DNA from: Baekduia soli | GTDB lineage: Bacteria; Actinomycetota; Thermoleophilia; Solirubrobacterales; Solirubrobacteraceae | NCBI RefSeq assembly: GCF_007970665.1 | Contig: NZ_CP042430.1 | Coordinates: 4,898,001-4,962,000, forward strand | Direction of reading: 5' to 3' | DNA: 64,000 nt | In this document: piece by piece, positions 46,328-55,396 of the stretch | How the letters are laid out: every line of letters begins with the position of its first letter | Position numbering within the stretch: position 1 is the first letter of the stretch | Notes under the pieces: model-generated | Seen by the model: only the letters and a program-made list of their open reading frames with translations | Databases searched by the model: none | Told to the model about the DNA's origin: nothing | Made by a program: the position numbers and the translations under genes

Positions 46328-47728
46328 TCAGGCGCGGTCGACGGGCCGCGCGGCGCCGTGGAGGTCGGCCAGGCGCACGAGCTTGACGCGGGGGCGGCCG
46401 TGGGGCTCGCCGGCGGACTTCTCGTGAGCGTCGATGGCCTGCCAGCCCTCCCAGGTCACCGCGTCGGGCGCCCGCTGGGCGTAGAGCTCGGCGCTCTCGG
46501 CCGGGTCGTGGAGCACGGGCACGTTGAGCGCGCCGGCGTCGCGGTCCTCCAGGATGCGCGCGACGGTGTCGGCGGCGTCCTTCTTGTTGGTGCCGATGAC
46601 CCCGGAGGGCCCGCGCTTGATCCAGCCCACGACGTACTCGCCGCGGTGCGGGCGGCCCTCCTCGTCGCAGACGCGGCCGCCCTCGTTGCGGATCAGGCCG
46701 CGGCGGTCGTCGAAGGGCACGTCGCCGACGGGCCGGCCGCGGTAGCCGATCGAGCGCAGCACCAGGCCGCAGCCGATGACCTCCTCCTCCCCCGTGGGCA
46801 CCGCGCGCAGCCCCGTGCCGTCGGCCGTGGGCTCGATGCGGTTCTTGACGACCCGGATGCCCGTGACCCGGCCGTCGGTGCCCTCGCCCAGGATCTCCAC
46901 GGGCGAGCGCAGGAAGCGCAGCACGATGCGATGGGTGGCCTCCTTGGGCCCCTCCTGCGCGTAGGCGGCCAGGATCTCGACGTTCTTGCGCGCGGTGATG
47001 TCGGCCTCGGTCTCCAGCCACCGCGCGCTGTGCTCGTCGAGCTCCATGTCGGTCACGTCGACCTGCACGCCGGCGCGCTGCAGGTCGGCCAGCTCGCGCA
47101 GCTCGGGGTTGGTGAACGCCGCCTGGGCCGGGCCGCGCCGGCCCAGCAGCACGACCTCGGAGACCTGGGACTGCGCGAGGACCTCGATGGCGTGGTCGGC
47201 CGTGTCGGTCGGCGACAGCTCGTCGGGATGCAGGACCAGCATGCGCGCCACGTCGATGGCCACGTTGCCGTTGCCGATGACCACCGCACGGTCCACCGCG
47301 AGGTCGAAGTCGTGGTCGGTCGCGTCGGGGTGGCCGTTGTACCAGGCCACGAAGTGGGTGGCCGGATGCGAGCCCGGGCGGTCCTCGCCCGGGATCCCGA
47401 GCCGGTTGTCGTCCGAGGTGCCCACCGCGTAGACCACGGCGTCGTAGCGCTCCAGCAGCTCTGAGCGCGTGACGTCGCGACCCAGCTCGATGCCCCCGAA
47501 GAACCGGAAGCCCGGCTTGGCCGCCGTCTTCTCGTACACCCGGATGACGGCCTTGATCTTGGGGTGGTCCGGGGCCACGCCGGCCCGCACCAGCCCGAAC
47601 GGCGTGGGCAGCGCGTCGAGCAGATCGACCTCGAACCCCGCCCCCAGCAGCTGATCGGCGCAGTAGAAGCCCGACGGGCCCGCACCGATGATCACGGCGC
47701 GCAGGGAGGAGGTCTCGGCGGTGCTCAC
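46328..47728 (-). CDS. ferredoxin/adrenodoxin-NADP reductase, FprA type
   Basis: A 466-residue flavoprotein moving electrons between NADPH and ferredoxin, often for cytochromes P450. FAD motif AVIIGAGPSGFYCADQLLGA, then APDHPKIKAVIRVYEK, the NADPH-binding VVIGNGNVAIDVARML and the C-terminal GEYVVGWIKRGPSGVIGTNK are characteristic of the adrenodoxin-reductase group. GTG start at 47728. The P450 at 53161 is a possible partner; no ferredoxin gene is seen. Confidence 0.93.
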   Translation of the reverse strand: MSTAETSSLRAVIIGAGPSGFYCADQLLGAGFEVDLLDALPTPFGLVRAGVAPDHPKIKAVIRVYEKTAAKPGFRFFGGIELGRDVTRSELLERYDAVVYAVGTSDDNRLGIPGEDRPGSHPATHFVAWYNGHPDATDHDFDLAVDRAVVIGNGNVAIDVARMLVLHPDELSPTDTADHAIEVLAQSQVSEVVLLGRRGPAQAAFTNPELRELADLQRAGVQVDVTDMELDEHSARWLETEADITARKNVEILAAYAQEGPKEATHRIVLRFLRSPVEILGEGTDGRVTGIRVVKNRIEPTADGTGLRAVPTGEEEVIGCGLVLRSIGYRGRPVGDVPFDDRRGLIRNEGGRVCDEEGRPHRGEYVVGWIKRGPSGVIGTNKKDAADTVARILEDRDAGALNVPVLHDPAESAELYAQRAPDAVTWEGWQAIDAHEKSAGEPHGRPRVKLVRLADLHGAARPVDRA

Positions 47729-47817
47729 GCCTGCACAGATACCGGAAACGGCTGAGCGGATGCTGTGACGGAAGGCCGGGGCGCCCGAGCGCCCGCGGCC
47801 GCCGTCGCGTCGGTGCG

Positions 47818-47862
47818 TTACGGGCGGATGGTCATGGGGTCACCTCCACGGGGTCGGGTCAT
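47818..47862 (-). CDS. possible leader-like micro-ORF
   Basis: After the methyltransferase, ATG at 47862 overlaps its stop (ATGA) and encodes 14 codons. Inside it, a near-perfect ribosome site GGAGGTGA stands 4 bases before a second ATG that encodes only MTIRP. A strong ribosome site on such a short frame is odd: it may be a leader peptide, a relic of a lost gene or chance. The following 89 bases to the ferredoxin reductase hold nothing else. Confidence 0.2.
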   Translation of the reverse strand: MTRPRGGDPMTIRP

Positions 47863-48605
47863 CGCGCGACGGCGATCAGGACGGTCTTGGTGTGCCGGGC
47901 CTGGTCGGCCCGGCGCTCGATCCGGCAGCCCGTGCGCTGGCCGAGCACGGACACCGGCTCCAGGCCGGCGGCGCGCAGCAGCGCGGCCAGCCGGTGGGGG
48001 TCGTGGTGGCGCTGGAGGTGGCGGGCGCGGCGCACGCGGCCGTCGGGGGTCACCGCCTCCACCGTTGCGGCGTAGCGATCGGGGCCCGATGCGTCCTCGC
48101 CCTCGCCGGTCCAGGCGAAGCGGTGCTCGCCGACGGCGAAGTCCTCCGACGCCGAGAACGCGGTCGCGTAGGTGTGCCGCGTGTTGACGTCGAACACGAA
48201 CGTCCCGCCCGGGGCCAGGGCGCGGCGCACGCCGTGGAACGCGTCGAGCACGTCGTCGTCGCCGAGCAGGTGGTTCAGGGCGTCGTCCATGCACGTCACC
48301 AGCTCGACCTCGCCGGCGTCGGGCAGGCGCCGCATGTCGGCGGCGAAGACGCGATGGGGCTGGTCGACCTTGGCCCGTGCCGCCGCGACCATCCCCGGCG
48401 CGAGGTCGCAGGCGCTGACCTCCCACCCGCGACGCTGCAGCGGGACGAAGCTCGCGCCGGTCCCACAGCCCACGTCGAGGACCCGCCGGCCGCGCCCCTC
48501 GGCGGGCGTGCCGGCGGCCTCGAGGAGGCGCGTCAGCCACCGATCGTGGTCGTAGTCGTGGGCGAAGACGTCGTAGACGGCGGCGAGGTCGTCGTAGCCA
48601 GGCAC
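47859..48605 (-). CDS. class I SAM-dependent methyltransferase
   Basis: A 248-residue methyltransferase starting at GTG 48605 (VPGYDDLAAVYDVFAHDYDH). The SAM motif is RRVLDVGCGTGASFVPL, followed by VSACDLAPGMVAAARAKV, then VELVTCMDDALNHLLGDDDV, where the aspartates and asparagine match small-molecule methyltransferases. An upstream ATG at 48671 would overlap the divergent sigma-factor gene, so the GTG is preferred. Substrate unknown. Confidence 0.85.
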   Translation of the reverse strand: MPGYDDLAAVYDVFAHDYDHDRWLTRLLEAAGTPAEGRGRRVLDVGCGTGASFVPLQRRGWEVSACDLAPGMVAAARAKVDQPHRVFAADMRRLPDAGEVELVTCMDDALNHLLGDDDVLDAFHGVRRALAPGGTFVFDVNTRHTYATAFSASEDFAVGEHRFAWTGEGEDASGPDRYAATVEAVTPDGRVRRARHLQRHHDPHRLAALLRAAGLEPVSVLGQRTGCRIERRADQARHTKTVLIAVAR

Positions 48606-48663
48606 GGCACAGAAGACCCGTCCAGCGCTGCAGATCGTTTCACCGCAGTGTCGAATGCGGTCC

Positions 48664-49149
48664 ATGACCACTCGGACCTGCCGCGCACCCTTCGACTGGA
48701 CCGCCCTGCGGGACCTCGCCCACCGCGAGGCCCGGCGGGTCGTCCGCGACGACTTCGACGCCGACGAGGCCGCCCAGGAGGCCGTCCTGCGGGCCTGGCG
48801 CGGGCAGGCGTCCTGCCGCGCGGACGACCCGCGGCCCTGGATGGCGCAGATCGCCCGCCGTGAGGCGCTGCGGCTGCTCGCGCGCCGGCGCGAGGACCGC
48901 TCGACGGCTGCCGACGACCTCGACGAGCGCGCGTCGTCGGACGGCCAGGACGAGCTCAGCGCGCTGAGGATCGACCTCGCCCGCGCGCTGGGCGACCTGG
49001 ACCGGCGCGACCGCGCCCTGCTCTACGCGCGCTACGCGCTGGACCTCACGCAGCCGGCCGCGGCGGCCGTGCTCGACATGCCCGAAGGCACCGCGAAGGT
49101 CCGGCTCCACCGGCTGCGGGCGCGCCTGGCCGAGAGCCTGGCGGCATGA
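48664..49149 (+). CDS. ECF-type RNA polymerase sigma factor
   Basis: A 161-residue sigma factor. Region 2 is at about residues 10-75 (DADEAAQEAVLRAWRGQ, RPWMAQIARREALRLL) and region 4 at 105-155 (DRRDRALLYARYALDLTQPA, LDMPEGTAKVRLHRLRARLA). There is no obvious anti-sigma gene next to it. Start chosen at ATG 48664; another ATG lies three codons upstream. Divergent from the methyltransferase with a 58-base gap. Confidence 0.87.
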   Translation: MTTRTCRAPFDWTALRDLAHREARRVVRDDFDADEAAQEAVLRAWRGQASCRADDPRPWMAQIARREALRLLARRREDRSTAADDLDERASSDGQDELSALRIDLARALGDLDRRDRALLYARYALDLTQPAAAAVLDMPEGTAKVRLHRLRARLAESLAA

Positions 49150-49207
49150 TCTTCCCGGACGGGCAGCGGAGCGCCCTCGGGGGCAGGTACGCTCCGGCGT
49201 TCCAGCC

Positions 49208-49825
49208 ATGGATCACCAGCGCGACATCACCGACCCGAACATCGCCAAGGCGCTCGCCCACCCGCTGCGGGTGCGCCTGCTCGGCATCCTGGAGGAGCGC
49301 ACCGCGAGCCCCAGCGAGCTGGCGGAGGCCACGGGCGCGGAGCTGACGCTCGTCAGCTACCACGTGCGCCGGCTCAAGGCCACGGGTCTCATCCGGCTCG
49401 TCAGCACGACGCCTCGTCGCGGCGCCATCGAGCACCACTACGCCGCGGTGCCGCGCACGACGATCACCAGCGACGCCTGGGCGCAGGTGCCGTCGGTGGC
49501 CAAGTCGGCGATGGTCGGTGCGACGCTGGCCAAGCTCGGCGAGCGGATCAACGAGGCGGCCTCCAAGGGCGGCTTCGAGCGCGCCGAGGCCCACCTCAGC
49601 CGCACGCCGGTCGTCCTCGACGCGCAGGGCTTCAGCGAGGTCGCCGACCGCCTGGACGCCCTGATGGCCGACCTCGAGGACATCTCGGCGGCCAGCCGCG
49701 AGCGGCTGGCCGACTCCGGCGAGGCGATCGCCGCCACCGCGGTCCTCATGCTCTTCGAGGGCGGCGAGGTCCCGGCCGAGCACCGCGGCGCGCGGTCCGG
49801 CGAGCGCGCGGCGGCGCGGAGCTGA
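49208..49825 (+). CDS. ArsR-like winged-helix regulator
   Basis: A 205-residue protein with an N-terminal winged helix (NIAKALAHPLRVRLLGILEE, ASPSELAEATGAELTLVSYH and VRRLKATGLIRLVSTTPRRG) and a longer C-terminal helical part with no metal-binding cysteines. It resembles helix-turn-helix domain 20 type regulators more than metal-sensing ArsR. It is followed after 3 bases by a hydrolase gene, a possible target. Confidence 0.83.
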   Translation: MDHQRDITDPNIAKALAHPLRVRLLGILEERTASPSELAEATGAELTLVSYHVRRLKATGLIRLVSTTPRRGAIEHHYAAVPRTTITSDAWAQVPSVAKSAMVGATLAKLGERINEAASKGGFERAEAHLSRTPVVLDAQGFSEVADRLDALMADLEDISAASRERLADSGEAIAATAVLMLFEGGEVPAEHRGARSGERAAARS

Positions 49826-49828
49826 GCC

Positions 49829-50587
49829 GTGGGCGGCGCGCCCGGCCTGACGCGCGCCGCCGATGCCCTGCGCTTCGGGACCGAGGCCGCCCGGCCGCGT
49901 CCCGCGGTCGTCGCTCGCGCGGCGCGCGAGTGGCTCTCGACGCGCGACCCCCGCGCGTGGCCGGCGCCGCCCGAGGGCGACGGCCGGCCCGTCCTGCTCG
50001 TGCCGGGCTTCCTGGCCGGGGACGCCAGCCTGCGGCGCCTCGGGGCCTGGCTGCGCACCGGCGGCTTCCGCACCTACCGCAGCGGGATCGCCGCCAACGT
50101 CGACTGCATGGAGCCGCTGCTGGCCCGGCTGGAGATCCGAGCGCAGGACGTCGTCCGGCGGGCCGGCGCCCCCATGGTCCTCGTCGGCCAGAGCCGCGGC
50201 GGAACGCTGGGCCGGGTGCTGGCCGCCCGGCGGCCCGACCTCGTGCAGACGCTGGTGACGCTGGGCTCGCCCGTCGGCGACCAGCTCGCGGTGGCGCCGC
50301 GCACGCGCGTGGCGGTCACGGCCGTCGGCACGCTGGGCTCGCTCGGCCTCCCCGGGCTGTTCTCGCACGCCTGCATGGACGGCCCGTGCTGTGCGCCGTC
50401 GCGCGCCCAGCTGCTCGAGCCGTTCCCCGGGGGCGTGCGGTACGTGGCGGTCGTCTCCCCCGTGGACGAGGTCGTGCGGCCCGAGGCCTGCCTGGACCCG
50501 GCGGCCGACCTCGTCGAGCTCCACGTCTCGCATGTCGGCATGGGCGTCGACGCCACGGTGTGGCGGGCGCTGTCGGCCCGCCTGTAG
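49829..50587 (+). CDS. alpha/beta hydrolase (lipase-like)
   Basis: A 252-residue serine hydrolase from GTG 49829. The oxyanion strand is PVLLVPGFLAGDASLRRLG, nucleophile elbow VGQSRGGTLG, acid in VVSPVDEVVRPEAC and histidine in ELHVSHVGMGVD. It is similar in plan to triacylglycerol lipase/PGAP1-like alpha/beta hydrolases. Four cysteines after the nucleophile (HACMDGPCCAPS) are unusual for a cytoplasmic enzyme; no signal peptide is seen. Adjacent to the ArsR-like gene with a 3-base gap. Confidence 0.83.
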   Translation: MGGAPGLTRAADALRFGTEAARPRPAVVARAAREWLSTRDPRAWPAPPEGDGRPVLLVPGFLAGDASLRRLGAWLRTGGFRTYRSGIAANVDCMEPLLARLEIRAQDVVRRAGAPMVLVGQSRGGTLGRVLAARRPDLVQTLVTLGSPVGDQLAVAPRTRVAVTAVGTLGSLGLPGLFSHACMDGPCCAPSRAQLLEPFPGGVRYVAVVSPVDEVVRPEACLDPAADLVELHVSHVGMGVDATVWRALSARL

Positions 50588-50644
50588 CCCGCGCGCCGCA
50601 CGCGCGCCCCCGCGACGGGCCGCGGCCTGTCAGGATCGCGCGCC

Positions 50645-50932
50645 ATGATCGTGCACATCGTCCTGCTGAACTGGAACGACTCCGCCACCCCGGAGCAGAT
50701 CGACGAGCTCGCCGGCGCGCTGCGGGCCCTGCCGGGGGCCATCCCCGAGATCGAGGCCTACGACGTCGGTCCCGACCTCGGGATCCGCGGCACCGCCGAC
50801 TTCGCGGTCGTCGGGCGCTTCGCCGACGAGGAGGCGTTCTGGACCTACATCAACCATCCCGACCACCAGGCGGTGGCCGCGACGATCGGCGAGCTGGCGG
50901 CCGGTCGCAACACCGCGCAGTTCACGGCCTGA
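50645..50932 (+). CDS. Dabb-family (dimeric alpha-beta barrel) protein
   Basis: A 95-residue protein of the stress-responsive Dabb family: MIVHIVLLNWNDSATPEQID, GPDLGIRGTADFAVVGRFAD and YINHPDHQAVAATI. Small dimeric ferredoxin-like barrels of this kind act as enzymes or binding proteins; no specific role can be inferred. Stand-alone gene with a short 57-base upstream gap. Confidence 0.88.
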   Translation: MIVHIVLLNWNDSATPEQIDELAGALRALPGAIPEIEAYDVGPDLGIRGTADFAVVGRFADEEAFWTYINHPDHQAVAATIGELAAGRNTAQFTA

Positions 50933-51103
50933 CCCGACGGAGGGTCGCCACGTTCGCGATCCGGGCGCCCTGGTGGGACACTGGGGGCCCGGACGCGCCG
51001 TCGCCCCGGCGATGATCCGGTCGGGCGCGCACGGCGAACACCCCAGTAGGACCGCGCCTGCGGCGCAACGACGTCCCCTCCATCACCGGACCAAAGGACC
51101 ACC

Positions 51104-51352
51104 ATGCCCGGCCTCGGCTTCCCCGAACTCATCGTCATCCTCGTCATCGCCCTGATCGTCCTGGGCCCGAAGAAGCTCCCTGAGGCGGGCAAGTCGCTGG
51201 GTCGCGGCATGCGCGAGTTCAAGAACAGCCTCGATGGCAGCCACCGCGACGACGATGACGACGACGATCACCGCGCCGTGCCCGTCGCCCCCGTCGCCGA
51301 CCGCGACAACCCCGAGGCCGAGCGCTCCGAGACGCCCGCCGGCCGGGTCTGA
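51104..51352 (+). CDS. tatA: Sec-independent protein translocase TatA
   Basis: An 82-residue TatA/E protein: one N-terminal transmembrane helix ([20 protein letters not shown]) with the FG-equivalent PKKLPE hinge, an amphipathic helix ([17 protein letters not shown]), then an acidic tail with seven aspartates. It forms the pore of the twin-arginine pathway for folded proteins. tatC and tatB are not in the window. Strongly acidic tails are common in actinobacterial TatA. Confidence 0.93.
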   Translation: MPGLGFPELIVILVIALIVLGPKKLPEAGKSLGRGMREFKNSLDGSHRDDDDDDDHRAVPVAPVADRDNPEAERSETPAGRV

Positions 51353-51390
51353 TCCGCCGGCGGCACGGTCGCCCACTACCGTGGACGGCC

Positions 51391-51885
51391 GTGCCGATCT
51401 CCCACCGCGCCGCGGTCCGGTCCATCCTGTCCGAGGCCCGCGCCGAGCGTGAGGCGCTGCTCGAGCGGGTCTCGCCCGAGCTGCGGGCCTCGCTGCCGGT
51501 CGACGCCGCCGGCGTCACCCAGGCGATGGAGCACCTCGCGCAGGCCCTCGGCCGCGCCGACCGCCTCCACGCCGACCAGGCGCGCGGCCACCAGGCCAAC
51601 CCGGCCGTGCTTCACGGCCGCGTCTACGGGCGCGCCCCGCTCTCGCCCGAGACGGTGCTGGCCGCCTTCACCGAGGGCGCCCGCGTCCGGGCCGGGCTCC
51701 TGCTCGACCTCGCCGAGGCCATCGACGGCCAGGACCTGCGCGCCGCCGTGGGCGACCTGCTCGACGCCGGCCCGCTCCCGTCCGACCCGGCGTCGCCGGG
51801 CGCCGCCGACGCGTTGCGCGCGGGCTACGAGGCCCAGGAGGTCGCGGTCCTGTGCTGCGCCGAGCGCCTCGACGCGATCGGGTAG
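51391..51885 (+). CDS. helical protein of unknown function
   Basis: A 164-residue, alanine- and leucine-rich protein from a GTG start. It looks all-helical: helices around AVRSILSEARAEREALLERV, VTQAMEHLAQALGRADRLHA and AAFTEGARVRAGLLLDLAEA. Scattered histidines could suggest a DinB-like four-helix bundle, but I see no convincing metal triad. Not recognised. Follows tatA by 38 bases. Confidence 0.6.
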   Translation: MPISHRAAVRSILSEARAEREALLERVSPELRASLPVDAAGVTQAMEHLAQALGRADRLHADQARGHQANPAVLHGRVYGRAPLSPETVLAAFTEGARVRAGLLLDLAEAIDGQDLRAAVGDLLDAGPLPSDPASPGAADALRAGYEAQEVAVLCCAERLDAIG

Positions 51886-52180
51886 GGGCCGCGAGGAGAG
51901 GACGCGCCCGTGGGCCGGTGCCCGCCGGTCGTCCGCCGGGCTCGTCGGCACCTGGGTGTGGACATGGGCCATCAGGGGCCATCGGCGCGCGGAACCGGCG
52001 CGTCCACGCTCGCGAGCTCGCCGGATGGCGCGAAGGTGGGGCCATACTCCACGTTTGCGACATCCGAGACGCGCGGCGCCGGCCGACCACCGCCGGCGCC
52101 CGCTCCCGCCCGAGCGCGATCCTCCGTCGTCATCACGCCCCGTGCTACGTTCGATCCTCGTCGAACCTGGAGGAAGCACC
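51886..52180. other. intergenic stretch with no gene seen
   Basis: About 295 bases before the LLM oxidoreductase. No frame here resembles a protein. A GGAGGA ribosome site at about 52169-52174 belongs to the next gene. TTCGATCCTCGTCGAA at 52150-52165 contains a short inverted repeat (TTCGA/TCGAA) that could be an operator. Confidence 0.5.
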
Positions 52181-53101
52181 ATGGCGCAGACCGGGCCCGT
52201 GTGGGCGAACGCGACGGAGACCAAGGAGCAGGTCGGCCGGATCGGCGTCTGGCTCGGCGCGCTGAGCCGAGCGCCATGGCGGGAGGCGGCCGCCGCGGCG
52301 CGGCGCATCGAGGAGCTCGGCTACCGCGCGCTGTGGCTCAACGAGACGCCCGGGACCAAGGAGCCGTTCGCGCACGCCGGCATGCTGCTGGGCGTCACCG
52401 AGCGCGTCGTCGTCGCCACCGGCATCGCCAACATCTGGACCCGCGACGCCATCGCCGCGGGCAACGCCGCCTATGCGCTGGCCGAGGCCCACCCCGGGCG
52501 CTTCGTCCTGGGCCTGGGCGTCTCGCACAAGCCCATGGTCGACTCCCGCGGGCACACCTACGACAAGCCGCTGACCGCGATGCGTGAGTACCTCGACGCG
52601 ATGGATGCCATGCCGTGGGCCGCGCCCGCGCCGTCGGTCCCGGTGCCCGTGGTCCTCGCCGCGCTGCGCCCGCGCATGCTCGAGCTCTCCCGGGACCGCA
52701 CCGCCGGCGCCCACCCGTACTTCATCCCGGTCGCCCACACCGCCAAGGCGCGCTCGGTCCTCGGCGACGGCCCGCTGCTGGCGCCCGAGGTCTCGTTCAT
52801 GCTCGAGACCGAGCCGGCCCGCGCCCGGGCGCGCGGCCGCGAGTTCGCCAAGCTCTACCTGCGGCTACCCAACTACACCAACAACCTGCGCGACCTGGGC
52901 TACGACGACGCCGACCTGCTCGACGGCGGCAGCGACCGCCTCGTCGACGACGTCGTGGCCTGGGGCGACGCGGCCGCCGTGGCCGCCCGCGTGCGCGAGC
53001 ACCTCGACGCGGGCGCCGACCACGTCTGCGTCCAGCCCGTCGCGACCGATCTGGCGGGGTCGATCGACGAGCTCGAGCGCCTGGCGGCGGAGCTGCTCTG
53101 A
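52181..53101 (+). CDS. LLM-class F420-dependent oxidoreductase
   Basis: A 306-residue luciferase-like monooxygenase-fold protein, starting MAQTGPVWANATETKEQVGR with a GGAGGA site. GYRALWLNETPGTKEPFAHA, VVVATGIANIWTRDAIAAGN and FVLGLGVSHKPMVDSRGHTY match a mycobacterial-type LLM subfamily presumed to use coenzyme F420. Substrate unknown. It ends 47 bases before the P450's palindromic promoter region. Confidence 0.87.
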   Translation: MAQTGPVWANATETKEQVGRIGVWLGALSRAPWREAAAAARRIEELGYRALWLNETPGTKEPFAHAGMLLGVTERVVVATGIANIWTRDAIAAGNAAYALAEAHPGRFVLGLGVSHKPMVDSRGHTYDKPLTAMREYLDAMDAMPWAAPAPSVPVPVVLAALRPRMLELSRDRTAGAHPYFIPVAHTAKARSVLGDGPLLAPEVSFMLETEPARARARGREFAKLYLRLPNYTNNLRDLGYDDADLLDGGSDRLVDDVVAWGDAAAVAARVREHLDAGADHVCVQPVATDLAGSIDELERLAAELL

Positions 53102-53130
53102 GGCCGCGCCGACGGGACGGGGTGACCTTT

Positions 53131-53159
53131 ACATCGATCCATGGCACAATGGTCGATGT
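53131..53159. promoter_or_regulatory. palindrome at the P450 start
   Basis: ACATCGATCCAT - 6 bases - ATGGTCGATGT is a long inverted repeat with a single bulged base, overlapping an upstream ATG (53149) and ending one base before the ATG at 53161. It is AT-richer than its surroundings and looks like a repressor site for the P450 gene; the TetR gene at 54602 downstream is a candidate binder. Confidence 0.5.
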
Positions 53160-53160
53160 C

Positions 53161-54578
53161 ATGAATGTCACCGCCTCCCCCGCCGGACCCATCACCGCCG
53201 AGGAGGCCGGCAGCCTGCCGGAGCCGCCGGCCATCGCCCTCCCGCGCTTCCTCCAGGTGCTGCGCTTCAACCAGCGCCAGATCGAGTTCGTCTTCGGCGC
53301 GCGGCGCCGCCACGGCGACGTGTTCCGCATGCGCGGCACCGTCCCCGGGGGCCCGGTCATCACCTGCCACCCCGACCACGTCCAGTCGCTCTTCACGGCC
53401 AAGCCCGAGCTGGCGCCGTCGCTGACCGGCGAGTCGCCGCTGCGCCCGATCGTGGGCCCCAACTCCGTGCTCACGTCGATCGGCCCTCGCCACCTGCGCC
53501 AGCGCAAGCTGCTGCTGCCGCCCTTCCACGGCGAGGCCATCGCCCGCTACCAGCAGCTCATCACCGACGCCGCCGACCGCGAGATCGACACGTGGCCGCT
53601 CGGTCGTCCCATCGCCCTGGCCCCGCGGATGCAGGCCATCACGCTCGACGTGATCATGGCGGGCATCTTCGGCATCGAGGGCCGGCCCGAGCGCGGCAGC
53701 GCCGAGCACCGCCTGCGCGCCGCGACCAAGGGGCTGCTGGCCGCCTCGACGTGGAAGATCGCCCAGCTGGCCGAGATCATGAACATCGGCCGCGACGAGC
53801 CCATCGGGCTCACCCGCTCCGGCCTGGCGGTGCTGGACCGCGCGACCTACGCGGTCATCTCCGAACGCCGGGCGATCTCCGATCTCGACGACCGCAACGA
53901 CATCCTGTCAATGCTGCTGCGCGCGCGGACCGACGACGGCGAGGCGCTGTCGGACCGCGAGCTGCGCGACGAGCTGCTCACGCTGGTGCTTGCCGGCCAC
54001 GAGACCACCGCCAACTCGCTGGCGTGGACCTGGGAGCGTCTCGTGCGCACCCCGGCCGCCCACGACGCGCTACGCGACGCGGTGCGCTCGGACGACGCCG
54101 AGGCGTCGGCGCGTCAGGTCGAGGCCACGATCCACGAGGGCATGCGCGTGCGCCCCGTCATCCCGATCATCGGGCGCCGCGTGCAGGTGCCCTGGCGCCT
54201 GGGCGAGTACGCCGTCGGGCCCGACACGCCCGTGACGATGAGCATCCTGCTCCTGCACCACCGCGAGGACGTCTACCCCGAGCCGTTCGCGTTCCGGCCC
54301 GAGCGCTGGCACGACCGCAAGCCCGGCACGTACACGTGGATCCCGTTCGGCGGCGGCATCCGGCGCTGCCTGGGCGCGGCGCTGGCCATGGCCGAGCAGC
54401 GCGTCGTGCTCGAGACGATGGCGCGGCGGCTCGACCTCGCCGCCGACGACCCGGCGCCCGAGCGGGCCGTGCACCGCAACGTGACGATGATCCCCGCCCG
54501 CGGCGCGATGGTCGTGGTGCGCTCCCGCCTGGGGCGGGCAGCGGGTCGGCCGCCGAGCCCGCGGCCGTGGCCGCCTGA
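53161..54578 (+). CDS. cytochrome P450 (C-terminal frameshift suspected)
   Basis: A class I bacterial P450. I-helix oxygen motif LAGHETTANSLAW, ExxR in HEGMRVRP, and the heme loop FGGGIRRCLGAAL with C403 counted from ATG 53161 (an in-frame ATG at 53149 is the alternative). It hydroxylates an unknown substrate using reductase and ferredoxin partners. After VVVRSRLG the frame runs on to 54930 through the opposite TetR gene. Adding one G to the run at 54531-54534 instead gives AGSGSAAEPAAVAA and a stop at 54578, which is the likely true end. Confidence 0.88.
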
Positions 54579-54601
54579 CCGCGGGGTGGGCCGGCACTGC
54601 C

Positions 54602-55249
54602 TCATCGCGGCGGGCAGAGCGTGCAGCTCTGCAGCTGACGCGGGGTCAGCGGCGCCTCGGGCAGCGCGTCGCGCGCGGCCTCCGGCCGCAGGCCGGCGAG
54701 GTGCAGGGCCAGGAAGCGCCGCGCCTGTCCCGGCGCCGAGCCCGACGTGCGCTCGACGATCCGGGCGGTGGCCCAGAGCAGGACGAGCACGTCCTCGGCG
54801 GCCAAGTCGGCGCGCAGCTGCCCGGCCTCCTGGGCGCGGCCCACGAGCTTGCGCACCGCCGCGTGCAGCCGGCGGCGCGCGGGACGGACGCCCGGCTCGT
54901 CGCGGCGCCAGGTCGTCAGCGCGTCCTTGAAGCCGCGGTCGGCGGCCTGCAGCTCGACGGCCGCCAGGAGGAAGGACTCCAGGCCCTCCCAGGCGTCGGG
55001 CGCCGCGAGCGCCGACTGGGCGGCGGCGTTGAGCTCGGTGAAACGCGCATCGACGACCGCGTCGATGAGCGCGTCCTTCGTCGGGAAGTGCCGGTACAGC
55101 GTGCCCATGCCCACGCCCGCCCGGCGGGCGATCTCGTCGACGCCGACGTCGAGCCCCAGCTCGCAGAACGCCGCGCGCGTGGCGTCCAGGATCCGCTCGC
55201 GGTTGCGCTGGGCGTCGCGGCGCAGCGACGGCTTCGTGGCGAGGGACAT
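54602..55249 (-). CDS. TetR-family regulator (paralogue of the one at 28862)
   Basis: A 215-residue regulator with SLRRDAQRNRERILDATRAA and ARRAGVGMGTLYRHFPTKDA, nearly the same DNA-binding domain as the TetR at 28862-29521. The C-terminal helical domain ends with a CTLCPPR tail. Convergent with the P450 and divergent from a small gene at 55397. The upstream site (55286-55319) matches the layout at the other locus, so the two proteins may recognise related operators. Confidence 0.88.
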   Translation of the reverse strand: MSLATKPSLRRDAQRNRERILDATRAAFCELGLDVGVDEIARRAGVGMGTLYRHFPTKDALIDAVVDARFTELNAAAQSALAAPDAWEGLESFLLAAVELQAADRGFKDALTTWRRDEPGVRPARRRLHAAVRKLVGRAQEAGQLRADLAAEDVLVLLWATARIVERTSGSAPGQARRFLALHLAGLRPEAARDALPEAPLTPRQLQSCTLCPPR

Positions 55250-55285
55250 GCTTGCAGTGTACCCGCGGGGGCGGCGTCCGCGAGC

Positions 55286-55319
55286 AAGTGGAGCGGTCCC
55301 TCCGGTTGGCTGCTACCGT
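55286..55319. promoter_or_regulatory. operator/promoter of TetR and small gene
   Basis: AAGTGGAG (55286-55293), then CTCCGGTT, and GCTACCGT (55312-55319) repeat the arrangement seen at 29538-29571 with the same 34-base span. TGCTACCGT fits an extended -10 for the rightward gene. Further on, CCGGAGC-GTGC-GCTCCGG (55333-55350) can form a hairpin in its 5' leader. Confidence 0.5.
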
Positions 55320-55396
55320 AGGAGAGGAAGAACCGGAGCGTGCGCTCCGGAGCAGGACCCTCCCCCTCACCTCCCCGCCACGCAGAAGGACCTCAC

